Shown piece after piece: positions 42,208 to 50,367 of a stretch of 64,000 bases of DNA. Positions within the stretch are counted from its first letter, which is position 1. Each line of letters begins with the position of its first letter. The stretch spans positions 62,001 to 126,000 of the forward strand of contig NZ_RZJR01000006.1 in assembly GCF_003990975.1 (NCBI RefSeq). The letters run 5' to 3'. Position numbers and translations under genes: made by a program. This DNA comes from Cohnella sp. AR92 (GTDB lineage: Bacteria; Bacillota; Bacilli; Paenibacillales; Paenibacillaceae). A model generated the notes under the pieces. That model was not told the DNA's origin and did no database searches. It saw nothing but the letters and a program-made list of their open reading frames with translations.

Positions 42208-43038
42208 GTGAGCAAACGCAGATGTGCACTTCTTTTGGCGGTTTTGTGCTTATCCTTTTCGCTGTTTCATCGTTCGCCGCATGCCCGCGCGGCAAATACC
42301 GCGCTTACGCTAACCGTTGACGGCGTAAAGCTGTCCAGCACGGCGGCCGCCCCTGAAGTGATGGACGGCCATACGATGGTGCCGCTGCGGGTGGTGGGCG
42401 AAACGATCGGCGCCAACGTAAGCTGGGCAAACGGCGTGGTCACGATTACGCAGGGCGAGACCAAGGTCGTGCTGACCCCTGGCCAAAAGGTTGCCGAAGT
42501 AAACGGCAAAGCCGTCTCTTTGGAAACAAGCGCCTACGTCAAAGGCGGCCGCGTCATGGTGCCGTTGCGCTTTGTCGGCGAGACGCTGGGCTGCGACGTC
42601 GGCTTTGCGGGCGGGACGGTCACGGTGAACACGCCACCTTTTGCGATCGGCGGTGCGGCCATTGCGCTTGTGAAAAATGAAATTCGCTTCGACGATATCA
42701 TCTTGAATACCGAGCTGCGGGGCAATCCGTTCATCAAGACGATGTATGACTTACTGGAGAGCAACAAAGGGGATTCCGCCGTCATGTCGGATCCGTTAAC
42801 CTACGCGATGTCGGATATATACGATTTTGTGGACGAAAGAGGAACGAGCGTCCAGCGTTACGAACTGTACGTGGAAAGCTTTTCGATCGGCTATTCGTTA
42901 ATTCATGATGTTACCGCCGATCAGTGGTTTACCTATGCGGACGCAAACCCCACCAAGTGGCTTTGGCTTGAGGAGTTGAAACATGCCGACGTATACGGCT
43001 TCCGAACCGTTGTCCCTAAAGGAGGGGTCACTTCATGA
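42208..43038 (+). CDS. Secreted copper-amine-oxidase-N-domain protein, tandem copy 1
   Basis: A 276-residue exported protein. The signal peptide ends near ARAA (about residue 29). Then comes a copper amine oxidase N-terminal (stalk) domain with the repeated pattern MVPLRVVGETIGANVSWANGVVTI and MVPLRFVGETLGCDVGF (about 30-145). The C-terminal half (PFAIGGAAIALVKNEIRF...ELRGN...DQWFTYA) is shared with the next gene and with the protein at 60.4 kb. GTG 42208 is 7 nt after AGGAGG. Its stop overlaps the next start (ATGA). In Paenibacillaceae such domains occur on surface proteins; the function is unknown. Confidence 0.82.
   Translation: MSKRRCALLLAVLCLSFSLFHRSPHARAANTALTLTVDGVKLSSTAAAPEVMDGHTMVPLRVVGETIGANVSWANGVVTITQGETKVVLTPGQKVAEVNGKAVSLETSAYVKGGRVMVPLRFVGETLGCDVGFAGGTVTVNTPPFAIGGAAIALVKNEIRFDDIILNTELRGNPFIKTMYDLLESNKGDSAVMSDPLTYAMSDIYDFVDERGTSVQRYELYVESFSIGYSLIHDVTADQWFTYADANPTKWLWLEELKHADVYGFRTVVPKGGVTS
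42364..42611 (+). repeat. Direct repeat, copy A (paired with 43170-43417)
   Basis: This segment aligns without gaps to 43170-43417 at a constant 806-nt offset. It includes fully identical blocks of 47 nt (42364-42410) and 46 nt (42445-42490). The repeat codes for the stalk domain. Confidence 0.8.
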
Positions 43039-43886
43039 AAATAAGCTCGGTTCTGCTTCTCTTTCTGATCGCAGCAAGTGTGGCGACACCAGCACACGCA
43101 GCAGGTAACGAATTGAAGCTGGTAGTGGACGGCGTGACGCTGCCAACCACCGTGGCGCCCGAGGTTAAAGACGGCCATACGATGGTGCCGCTGCGGGTGG
43201 TGGGCGAAACGATCGGTGCCGATGTCAACTGGGCCAACGGCGTGGTGACCATTACGCAGGGCGAGACCAAGGTCGTGCTGACCCCTGGCCAAAAGGGGGC
43301 TAAAGTGAACGGCAAAGCTGTTACTTTGGAAACAATCGCCTACGTCAAAGAGGGCCGCGTCCTGGTGCCGCTGCGCTTTGTCGGCGAGACGCTGGGCTGC
43401 GACGTCGGCTTTGCGTACGGATCGGTCACCGTCAAAACGGCGCCGTTTGCGATCGGCGGGACGAACGTGGCTGTCATGCGGGAAGAGCATTACAATCGCT
43501 ACTACTACTTTATCAGCGAACTGCGGGGCAATTATTTCACTAGCACGACGTACTGGATTTTTGAGAGCGGCAAACAAGAAGCCATTGAAGCGCCCGCCCA
43601 ATATACCTCTGATTTGTCAGACGTTCCCGCAGGAACGTACAAACGCGTCGCGGTATATGACTTTCTAGATGCAAATGGAAAAAGCCTCAAGCGCTACGAA
43701 GGGTATGTCTTGGGAGAGGGCGACCGTTATGTGATTTATGACGCGACGGAAAACCAGTGGTACACCTTGGTGGAAGCTAGCAGTGATCTGTGGGATAAGA
43801 TGCAAAATGCGGCCTTGGATTATGGCTTTTGGAGGGACGTCGATGGGGGGCTAAATCAGTTTCCTAAGGGGGAGGCTGTCCGTTGA
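43035..43886 (+). CDS. Secreted copper-amine-oxidase-N-domain protein, tandem copy 2
   Basis: A 283-residue paralogue of the preceding gene. The signal peptide is MKISSVLLLFLIAASVATPAHA, then the stalk domain (MVPLRVVGETIGADVNWANGVVTI, LVPLRFVGETLGCDVGF), then the family C-terminal half with APFAIGGTNVAVM, ISELRGNYF, a YDFLDANGKSLKRYEGY strand pair and TENQWYTLVEASSDLWDKM. The start overlaps the stop of copy 1 by 4 nt and AAAGGAGG lies upstream, so the two are co-translated. The stalk domain is nearly identical at DNA level to copy 1, while the C-terminal halves have diverged. Confidence 0.83.
   Translation: MKISSVLLLFLIAASVATPAHAAGNELKLVVDGVTLPTTVAPEVKDGHTMVPLRVVGETIGADVNWANGVVTITQGETKVVLTPGQKGAKVNGKAVTLETIAYVKEGRVLVPLRFVGETLGCDVGFAYGSVTVKTAPFAIGGTNVAVMREEHYNRYYYFISELRGNYFTSTTYWIFESGKQEAIEAPAQYTSDLSDVPAGTYKRVAVYDFLDANGKSLKRYEGYVLGEGDRYVIYDATENQWYTLVEASSDLWDKMQNAALDYGFWRDVDGGLNQFPKGEAVR
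43170..43417 (+). repeat. Direct repeat, copy B (paired with 42364-42611)
   Basis: Second copy of the 806-nt-offset repeat. Long perfect blocks at 43170-43216 and 43251-43296 point to a recent duplication or gene conversion of the stalk-domain segment only. Confidence 0.8.
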
Positions 43887-44004
43887 CCATGTGGGATCCG
43901 TATCTTCCGAAATATTAATAGAGACTTAAGAAATAGTTAATTCCTTCCCTATAGCATACAAGTATGCCTAATCGAGGCCATGCAAACAGGGGGGAAGGAA
44001 TAGG

Positions 44005-45213
44005 ATGGATGTTTATCCTAACAAGCGAAATTCATGGCTAAGCAAAGTGCCGGAAGTGACGATTTTCTTCTGGATCATCAAAGTCTTATGCACAACGGTG
44101 GGAGAGACTTTCTCGGATTACCTAAGCGTTAATGTCGGGCTAGGGCTGCCTCTTACCACGGGCATAATGGGGATTGCATTCGTTCTCGTCTTGTTTCTTC
44201 AGTTCAAGGCGTCGAGATACATCCCCTTCCTGTATTGGCTGACCGTCGTTCTGATCAGCGTGTTCGGAACGCTCGTCACCGACAACCTGACGGACGGCAT
44301 CGGAGTGCCGCTTGAGACCAGCACGATCGTGTTCGCCATCCTCTTGGGAGTAACGTTACTGGTCTGGTTCCTCTACGAGAGAACTCTGTCCATTCACTCC
44401 ATCTACACGAGGAGAAGAGAGGCTTTCTACTGGCTGACCATCCTATTCACGTTCGCGCTCGGAACGGCCGTCGGCGACTTGTATTCCGAACAGCTAGGCC
44501 TTGGTTATCTCAACACGGGAATCCTTGTCGTCGCGATTATCGCCGTCGTCTTCCTAGCCTGGAAGTTCGTTAAACTTAACGAGATTCTAGCGTTCTGGAC
44601 TGTCTACATTCTGACACGTCCGCTTGGAGCCTCGCTTGGCGATTATCTCTCGCAGTCCAAGCTTAACGGCGGATTGGGGTTAGGCGCTACTCTCACCAGC
44701 GTGATCTTCCTGATCGCCATTCTGGCGATTATCGCCTATCTGGCCGTAAGCAAGATCGATTTGCTATCGACAAAAGAAGGGACGGCAGCGCCGATACGCG
44801 TGGCGGGCAACCGGAATGCCGTACTGACGCAAACCTTGCTAGTCGTGTGCCTCTTCCTCGTTGCCTGCGTCGGCGGATACGAATGGCGCAGTAATCGCAT
44901 TGCATCTCAACCGGTTTCTTCCCAGGCCACGTTATCCGGTCAGCTGACCGCTTTTATTCAGCTTGAGGAAGAAATGGTTAACCTCGTTAATAATCATGAT
45001 GCGGCTTCGGCGAAGCCCCAAGCGGACCAATTGGAGCGAGATTGGGACAAAGCGGAACCGACACTTCGGAAGATCGACCGCAAGACCTGGACCGATATCG
45101 ACGGTACGATCGACGGCGTATTGGCTGCGGTTCGTTCGAAGAAACCCGATGAAGGCAAGTGCCGGAACGTTCTGGCCGATTCGCTGAATGTCTTGAATGC
45201 CGCCAACCAATAG
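44005..45213 (+). CDS. COG4705-type membrane protein with internal repeats
   Basis: A 402-residue membrane protein. Residues 10-255 contain four related units of about two membrane segments each, marked by KVPEVTIFFWIIKVLCTTVGETFSDYL, VFGTLVTDNLTDGIGVPL, FALGTAVGDLYSEQLGLG and RPLGASLGDYLSQSKLNGGLGLG, each ending in an acidic G(E/D)xxxD-like motif. A further membrane helix lies near 278-295, followed by a soluble helical tail of about 100 residues. The repeats match the uncharacterised COG4705 family; the tail seems to be an addition. The function is unknown. A GGGGGGAAGG site precedes the ATG. Confidence 0.75.
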   Translation: MDVYPNKRNSWLSKVPEVTIFFWIIKVLCTTVGETFSDYLSVNVGLGLPLTTGIMGIAFVLVLFLQFKASRYIPFLYWLTVVLISVFGTLVTDNLTDGIGVPLETSTIVFAILLGVTLLVWFLYERTLSIHSIYTRRREAFYWLTILFTFALGTAVGDLYSEQLGLGYLNTGILVVAIIAVVFLAWKFVKLNEILAFWTVYILTRPLGASLGDYLSQSKLNGGLGLGATLTSVIFLIAILAIIAYLAVSKIDLLSTKEGTAAPIRVAGNRNAVLTQTLLVVCLFLVACVGGYEWRSNRIASQPVSSQATLSGQLTAFIQLEEEMVNLVNNHDAASAKPQADQLERDWDKAEPTLRKIDRKTWTDIDGTIDGVLAAVRSKKPDEGKCRNVLADSLNVLNAANQ

Positions 45214-45318
45214 GTAACAAGCAAAAGAGCCCAACTCACGTTATGTTGAATGACAGAGATATTGAAAGACCACCTCCAATAAATGCGTGGATATAAGATG
45301 TGACACAGAATCGATGTC

Positions 45319-45355
45319 AAAAAGCACAGCAGAATTATTCGGCTGTGCTTTTTGT
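45319..45355 (+). terminator. Intrinsic terminator
   Basis: AAAAAGCACAGC / GCTGTGCTTTTT stem with an 11-nt loop and T run; symmetric enough to act on both strands. Confidence 0.9.
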
Positions 45356-45507
45356 TTCATTTTTAGCGAGGTATCGCTAAGCTGTCTTCTATGGTCATGC
45401 CGTTAAAAAAATGATTTCCCTCCAAACTAAAAGGATCTATTGAACTAACGTTCCCCGTTAGCGTAATGATTCACTGTGGTACGGCTCACCGTATCATCAT
45501 AAAGGCG

Positions 45508-45534
45508 AAAATAAAAGGCACCTTGAGAGGTGCC
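45508..45534 (-). terminator. Terminator of the DinB-GNAT operon
   Basis: On the minus strand GGCACCT / AGGTGCC with a 4-nt loop is followed by TTTTATTTT, 17 nt after the acetyltransferase stop. Confidence 0.9.
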
Positions 45535-45550
45535 CATACTGCACTATAAA

Positions 45551-46063
45551 TTAATTCCTTTTATACAACCATTCTTTTTCTAAAATGCTCATTTCCCACA
45601 GATTCCAAAATTCGTTGTCAACTTTTCGTGCTTCTCGAAGTAGTCCTTCTTTTACAAACCCAGCCTTCTCGTAACAAGCAATCGCGGGAAGATTAAAATC
45701 AAATACTCCGAGGCTGACTCTGTGTAATTTCAATTGTCCGAAAGCGATATTTAAAACCTTCTGTACCATTAATTGCCCAATGCCATGTCCTTTCAGGTTT
45801 CTTTCCCCAACTAAGACCTTACCTAATCTCCCCGAATTGTTTATTCGATCAATCGTTAAATTGATATGCCCAATAACCTCTTCATTTTCTTCAAGTACCA
45901 CCCTATAAATTAGCGTGTCGCTACGAATATAATTCTCTAATTGTTGTTCTGTTAAAGGGTAGCTAAACGTTCTTCCTCCCCATTGAAGCATAAATTTCGG
46001 CGAATCAATCCAATCGATTAGTTGCTTAAAGTCGATACGTTCGAAGTGTTCAAGTTTGATCAC
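45551..46063 (-). CDS. GNAT-family N-acetyltransferase (RimJ/RimL-like)
   Basis: A 170-residue GNAT protein: ligand-side start VIKLEHFERIDFKQLIDWIDSPKFMLQWGG, acetyl-CoA loop VGERNLKGHGIGQLMVQKVL, and C-terminal NLPAIACYEKAGFVKEGLLREA. The frame runs 33 codons upstream into the preceding gene, but AGGAAGGTAGG lies 7 nt before GTG 46063, where the family's N-terminus begins. It follows the DinB gene by 16 nt and shares its terminator. The substrate is unknown. Confidence 0.88.
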   Translation of the reverse strand: MIKLEHFERIDFKQLIDWIDSPKFMLQWGGRTFSYPLTEQQLENYIRSDTLIYRVVLEENEEVIGHINLTIDRINNSGRLGKVLVGERNLKGHGIGQLMVQKVLNIAFGQLKLHRVSLGVFDFNLPAIACYEKAGFVKEGLLREARKVDNEFWNLWEMSILEKEWLYKRN

Positions 46064-46079
46064 AACAATCCTACCTTCC

Positions 46080-46613
46080 TCAATGGTATTGACCCGTAAC
46101 ATGTTCATTCGTATCTTGCAGCATCTTGGCAAACACCACGATCTGCCCCGCATGATATCCATAGTGTGCCGACACCTGTATAAGCAGACGGCCGATTACT
46201 CTTGTATCATAGGTTTCGTCGGCAGGGGCATCCACTCGGTGCATTCGGTTCCAATCATCGCGGTCATAGCGAATGATGACCTCCCGAAACAAATCATCGT
46301 TCGATAAAGCAGATAAAACTTCTTCCGATTCGGAACGGGTTTTCCGCATTAGGCTAATCAGCTCTTCTTTTGATGTTCCCCCATCCGTCGTAAATTCGCG
46401 AGTACGCTCCCGGATGAACGGCTTGTTTCCGATAGCGCTCACAAAATTCTGATATTCGTTGCCTGCCAAGTGCAAGATGAGATTCCCGATGCTGTTCATG
46501 GATTCCTTCATTCTTGTCCAAATGAGTTCATCGCTTAGCTGATTCAAGCTCTTCTCGATTCGGTCAAGCTGCTTGTTCATATCTTCCATTATGTAATTGG
46601 TCAGTTCAATCAA
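46080..46613 (-). CDS. DinB-superfamily protein (DUF1572-like)
   Basis: A 177-residue four-helix-bundle protein starting at TTG with GGAGGG 6 nt upstream. The potential metal-binding histidines are in ILHLAGNEYQN (first helix pair) and SAHYGYHAGQIVVFAK near the C-terminus, the usual DinB positions. DinB-like proteins include thiol-dependent transferases and stress proteins; the exact role is unknown. It forms an operon with the GNAT gene. Confidence 0.85.
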   Translation of the reverse strand: MIELTNYIMEDMNKQLDRIEKSLNQLSDELIWTRMKESMNSIGNLILHLAGNEYQNFVSAIGNKPFIRERTREFTTDGGTSKEELISLMRKTRSESEEVLSALSNDDLFREVIIRYDRDDWNRMHRVDAPADETYDTRVIGRLLIQVSAHYGYHAGQIVVFAKMLQDTNEHVTGQYH

Positions 46614-47078
46614 AGGAATCCCTCCAACTTGGATGGCGATATCCGACTCCGGCGGTACGATGGTTACATAGAGCGTGCCAGGACGACCGACTGCATCACC
46701 TTGTCCTATAATTAGGCGAGTCTTTTCTTTGCTATGACTAGCTCCCTTTTATCTAATAAGTCACGATGATCATCGTTTTTTCCCTCCCATATGCAGTATC
46801 ATAATCGCAAACGAATAGAACAGTTGGCTCGAGACAGAACAGATGGACGGGATATCCGATAAACTATTCATAAGCAAAGGGAGGGGTTCGCGGTGAAGAC
46901 ACGATCGGTCGATGACCAATCCGACAAGTTTTATGCCCAAGTTTATCATTAGCAAGACAGATTCGTCCACGTCAAAGAGAAGTCCGGCTACTAACACAAG
47001 AGAAAATTAAAACTCCACCTTTGCTAACGATGCAACGTCGGAGGACTTCTTTGCGTCTAATGACTAAGAGGTGGATAA
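46614..47078. other. Gene-free stretch, possible remnants
   Basis: No supported gene in 465 nt. A 19-codon frame with a good ribosome site begins at a GTG near 46892 but stops at once. AAAGAGAAGTCC (46974-46985) and GGACTTCTTT (47043-47052) form a long-range inverted repeat just before the lipoprotein gene. Composition is mixed and several short frames are broken, as in decayed DNA. Confidence 0.4.
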
Positions 47079-48515
47079 ATGTTGAGAAAATGGTACTCGA
47101 TAGCAATCGTAATAGCCGTAATTACGTTGGCAGCGTGCAGCAAGCAGTCAACGAACGAGCCGGGAACGACTTCGGCTCCGGCGGTGCAACCGACCGCGCC
47201 GGCTAGCGTAGAGCCGACTGAACAGCCTGCAAGTTCGCCTTCCGCATCGCCAAACGAGACTGCACCGGCATCGCCTAATGCCTCGTCAACCCCTGCTCCG
47301 GTGGTCAAAAGCGCATCTTACGGTTTCGACCAAATCGCTCCTTTTCCTTATGACGTCAATTCCTACTCTCTAAATCAGATCGTATACGAATCGGATTCCG
47401 AAATTATCGTCGCAAGCTATGACGGTAATATGAAACTGGTCCGATACGAAGTGGGAAGTAATGTCGTCTCTTCAAAATGGGAAGGGACTTGGAGCGATTT
47501 CGTGAGCATGTACAACGCCGAATCCGCACCTTCCGAAGACGGAAGAGGCCGAAACATCACGTTCCAGGTCAACGATAAAACCGCTTCTTTTTTCGTGAAA
47601 TCAAACGAAGCCATCGACGGCGAATACGTTAGCCCCGACGGCAAATGGAGCGTATACACGAAGGATTTCGACAAGCGAGACGGGATTTGGGGGAAGGATC
47701 GGGCGACGGGGCAAACGTATCATTGGACGCGTGGCAAAGCCGATTCAGATCCGCTCTGGTATCCGGATAGCACTAAGTTCCTATATTTCGCGGACACCGG
47801 CAAGGAATATTCGCAACCTGGCTACGGCAACGCAGTGGTATTAACCGAGTTTGACGTTGCAACGCAAAAATCTAAAAGGCTCCCTTTTGAAGCAGGTTTG
47901 CTCGGCAGAAGCGAATGGATAATACCAGGCGTTTCGCTAACGTTAATCAAATCTGCTAACGAAGAAGCTTGGCAAACGGAAATCGTTCATTTGCAAACGA
48001 AACTCGACGTGACGTTTTTTGGTGCGTTAACGGGGATCGTCACCCGTAGTTATAATTTTTCCACTTATGTATATAACCCGGTTCAACATCAATTTCTCAC
48101 TTCCCAGCTAGGGCATTTTCAGTTGTACGATGAGAAGGGGAAGCTTGTATCGGAAGTGCCGTGGTTAAAAGGATATGATTCGGATTCGTCGCCTAATCCG
48201 GCATTCAACGGCCATAACGGCGAAATCGAGCCTTATTACAAAGTCGGTTTTGAATATGGCCCGCATGATTTTCGTATTTCTCCGGATGGCACTCATATCG
48301 CTTATCAGTCAGGATTTATCGTGGGCTCCAGTGAGGGGGGCAAATTGGTCATAAGTAACGCCGATACGACTGAACCGATCATGCGTACGACGGAAAAACT
48401 ATTCATTAACGAAATCCTGTGGACGCCTTCCTCCAAGCGGGTCCTCGTTATTTTCAAGAATTCCGAGGTTGGAGACCCCTTTATCGGGTGGCTGGACATA
48501 GATCGCGCCAAGTAA
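47079..48515 (+). CDS. Surface lipoprotein with beta-propeller-like (TolB/WD40-type) repeats
   Basis: A 478-residue lipoprotein. The signal peptide ends in LAAC (cysteine near residue 20). Then follows a Pro/Ser/Ala/Thr-rich linker (about 22-78) and a beta-rich domain with repeated blade-like elements such as YVSPDGKWSVYTKD, WYPDSTKFLYFAD, FRISPDGTHIAYQSG and WTPSSKRVLVIFKN. This looks like an extracellular sensor or binding propeller; no catalytic motif is seen. AAGAGGTG precedes the ATG, and a terminator follows. Confidence 0.82.
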   Translation: MLRKWYSIAIVIAVITLAACSKQSTNEPGTTSAPAVQPTAPASVEPTEQPASSPSASPNETAPASPNASSTPAPVVKSASYGFDQIAPFPYDVNSYSLNQIVYESDSEIIVASYDGNMKLVRYEVGSNVVSSKWEGTWSDFVSMYNAESAPSEDGRGRNITFQVNDKTASFFVKSNEAIDGEYVSPDGKWSVYTKDFDKRDGIWGKDRATGQTYHWTRGKADSDPLWYPDSTKFLYFADTGKEYSQPGYGNAVVLTEFDVATQKSKRLPFEAGLLGRSEWIIPGVSLTLIKSANEEAWQTEIVHLQTKLDVTFFGALTGIVTRSYNFSTYVYNPVQHQFLTSQLGHFQLYDEKGKLVSEVPWLKGYDSDSSPNPAFNGHNGEIEPYYKVGFEYGPHDFRISPDGTHIAYQSGFIVGSSEGGKLVISNADTTEPIMRTTEKLFINEILWTPSSKRVLVIFKNSEVGDPFIGWLDIDRAK

Positions 48516-48601
48516 TAGACTGGCTTGAACTTAGCCAAGTTTGTTTGGAACCCGCTGACCATTATTGGCTGAGCTTAGCACGCTGGCTATGCGCACAAGT
48601 G

Positions 48602-48628
48602 AAAAGCTCCCAAGAGGGAGCTTTTTTT
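48602..48628 (+). terminator. Terminator after the lipoprotein gene
   Basis: AAAAGCTCCC / GGGAGCTTTT stem with an AAGA loop, followed by T residues. It may also serve the convergent DJ-1 gene. Confidence 0.92.
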
Positions 48629-48631
48629 GAC

Positions 48632-49231
48632 TCACACTGTTCCTAAGTAGACATTGCTTAGCTTGCCTACCTGATAATAGGGATACTCAAGTTTCTGTTG
48701 CACCTGAAGTGCGGTGTCTGTATTTACGAGCCATTCGACCATATAGAGTCCCAGATCGATAGATGCAGTTACACCACCTCCGGTGACGATATTTCCGTCC
48801 CGGACCACACGTGCCTCTAAAACTTCTGCACAATATGGAGCTAACAAATCGTATGCAGCTGAGTTCGTGGTTGCTTTTTTACCCTCTAGGAATCCGGCCG
48901 CTCCCCAAAGAAGTGCTCCTGTGCAGACCGACACCTTGTAGCGCGCGGATTCTGCAGTCTGGATCCAACCCATGAAGGCATCGTCAAATCGAAGCTTTCT
49001 GGTTGAGAAGCCACCAGGTAGAAACACAAGATCAAACTCACCTAGATTCGGCAGTACCAAGTCGGCCTTCATTTTCAGTCCACGGTCATCCGTTACTTCC
49101 TCCTTGTCCGCACAAAACTTCCACGATACGTTTTCTTTCGCTTTCAGGATAGCCATCCAGGTCACAGCTTCATAAAATCCAACTAAGTCCATACTGGTCA
49201 TACCGTCGAATAATACAAACGCCATTCTCAT
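48632..49231 (-). CDS. DJ-1/PfpI family protein (isonitrile hydratase-like)
   Basis: A 199-residue DJ-1/PfpI-superfamily protein: MRMAFVLFDGMTSMDLVGFYE, LPGGFSTRK, the nucleophile elbow VSVCTGALLWGAAGFLEGKKATTN with the reactive cysteine, and GNIVTGGGVTASIDLGLYMVE. The pattern is closest to the isonitrile hydratase/transcriptional-regulator-type members without a DNA-binding domain. The start is uncertain: ATG 49231 begins the conserved fold, while ATG 49252 extends seven residues and neither has a strong ribosome site. Confidence 0.87.
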   Translation of the reverse strand: MRMAFVLFDGMTSMDLVGFYEAVTWMAILKAKENVSWKFCADKEEVTDDRGLKMKADLVLPNLGEFDLVFLPGGFSTRKLRFDDAFMGWIQTAESARYKVSVCTGALLWGAAGFLEGKKATTNSAAYDLLAPYCAEVLEARVVRDGNIVTGGGVTASIDLGLYMVEWLVNTDTALQVQQKLEYPYYQVGKLSNVYLGTV

Positions 49232-49295
49232 CGCCGCCACCATACCTTTCATCCCTTAGAAAATTAACAGATAAATTTGGAATTTACAACTAAAT

Positions 49296-50171
49296 TCATT
49301 GCGCTATTCTGCCATTCACAAGAACGATGCTCCCCAGGACCAGCAAAATCCCGAGAACGAGGTTCAGCGTCACATGCTCATTCATGAACAGAACGCTGAT
49401 CAAGATCGATACGACGGGAATCAGGAATGTAAAGGAGGCGACCTTCGAGGCTTCGCCCGACGCGTTGAGCTTAAAGTAGACGAACCAGCCGGCGGCGATG
49501 ACGAAGACGGAGATAAACAGCGTATCGGCAATGAAAGGCAGCTTCCACTCAATCGACGACCACTTCTCCGCGAACGATCCGCCGGCAAGCATAACCAGTC
49601 CGCCGATCGTGATCTGCATGGCCGTCATCCACAGGATGTCGAGCTTCGCGGACGTTTTTTTCGTATAAATCGTTCCTAACGCCCAGGACAGAGCGCTCAA
49701 AAGCGCCAGCACGATGCCGATCCCGGATAAGCCGCTCTCCAAGCCGCCAATGCTCATGGATGCCACGCCGCCGAATCCGAGGATCAAGCCGAGCAGCTTC
49801 AGGGAATGCATTCCTTCTCCCAGCCACAGCCAGGCGAAGAAGCCGACCAGCACGGGCTGAAGGAAGACGATCGCCGAGAATATGCCGGCAGGCATGTAGC
49901 CAAGGCCGATCGTTTGGAATCCATAATAACAAACGATGCTAAGCAGGGACGAGATCGCGTAGGTTACCCAGTTCTCCTTGAAGCGCAGCTCCCGCCAGCG
50001 AGGAAGCGCTATGGCGATTAACAGCAGTCCGCCGATAAGGGTGCGCAGGCCGGCGAACAACACGGGAGGGGTAAATTCCAACGCATATTTGGACAGGGGC
50101 CAATTGACTCCCCACATGAGGACGAGAAAGGTCAAATACAAGATCGTTCGGTTGCGAGACAAGCCAGGCAT
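49296..50171 (-). CDS. EamA/DMT-superfamily transporter
   Basis: A 291-residue membrane protein with ten predicted segments in two EamA repeats (MWGVNWPLSKYAL...FAGLRTLIGG in the first; LLSALSWALGTIYTKK...LFMNEHVTLNLVLGILLVLGSIVLVN in the second), typical of drug/metabolite exporters. AAGGAGTG precedes the ATG at 50171; the GTG three codons earlier lies in that site. It is divergent from a ROK-family regulator across about 196 nt, so it may be regulated by it. The substrate is unknown. Confidence 0.9.
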   Translation of the reverse strand: MPGLSRNRTILYLTFLVLMWGVNWPLSKYALEFTPPVLFAGLRTLIGGLLLIAIALPRWRELRFKENWVTYAISSLLSIVCYYGFQTIGLGYMPAGIFSAIVFLQPVLVGFFAWLWLGEGMHSLKLLGLILGFGGVASMSIGGLESGLSGIGIVLALLSALSWALGTIYTKKTSAKLDILWMTAMQITIGGLVMLAGGSFAEKWSSIEWKLPFIADTLFISVFVIAAGWFVYFKLNASGEASKVASFTFLIPVVSILISVLFMNEHVTLNLVLGILLVLGSIVLVNGRIAQ

Positions 50172-50294
50172 TCGAAACACTCCTTCGTAAGCATTCTCGA
50201 ATTATAGCATGTTTCGCGCCGAAACAAAGCTCGATAGATCCTTGCCAATATCGCATATTGCTCCGAATTCAACGGTCTGCTAAGATAAACTCAA

Positions 50295-50316
50295 CTTATT
50301 AAAGAGATTTAATAAG
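50295..50316. promoter_or_regulatory. Perfect palindromic operator before the ROK regulator
   Basis: CTTATTAAA-GAGA-TTTAATAAG is a perfect 9-bp inverted repeat between the divergent EamA and ROK genes. Next to it are three GGACTA/AGACTA units (50332-50350). XylR/NagC-type ROK repressors bind AT-rich palindromes of this kind. Confidence 0.6.
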
Positions 50317-50367
50317 TAAAATGGACTATCTATGGACTACTTATAGACTAGAAAGGCGTTGATCCCC

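Larger units (their letters stand above)
45214..45550. other. Gene-free stretch with two terminators
   Basis: The 337 nt between the COG4705 gene and the convergent acetyltransferase hold two hairpins (annotated separately) and AT-rich sequence. I see no ORF with a ribosome site. Confidence 0.5.

Noticed and set aside
46770-46997. 75-codon minus-strand frame with hydrophobic start
   Set aside because: No ribosome site, no family resemblance, and it lies in a stretch of broken short frames; treated as non-coding.
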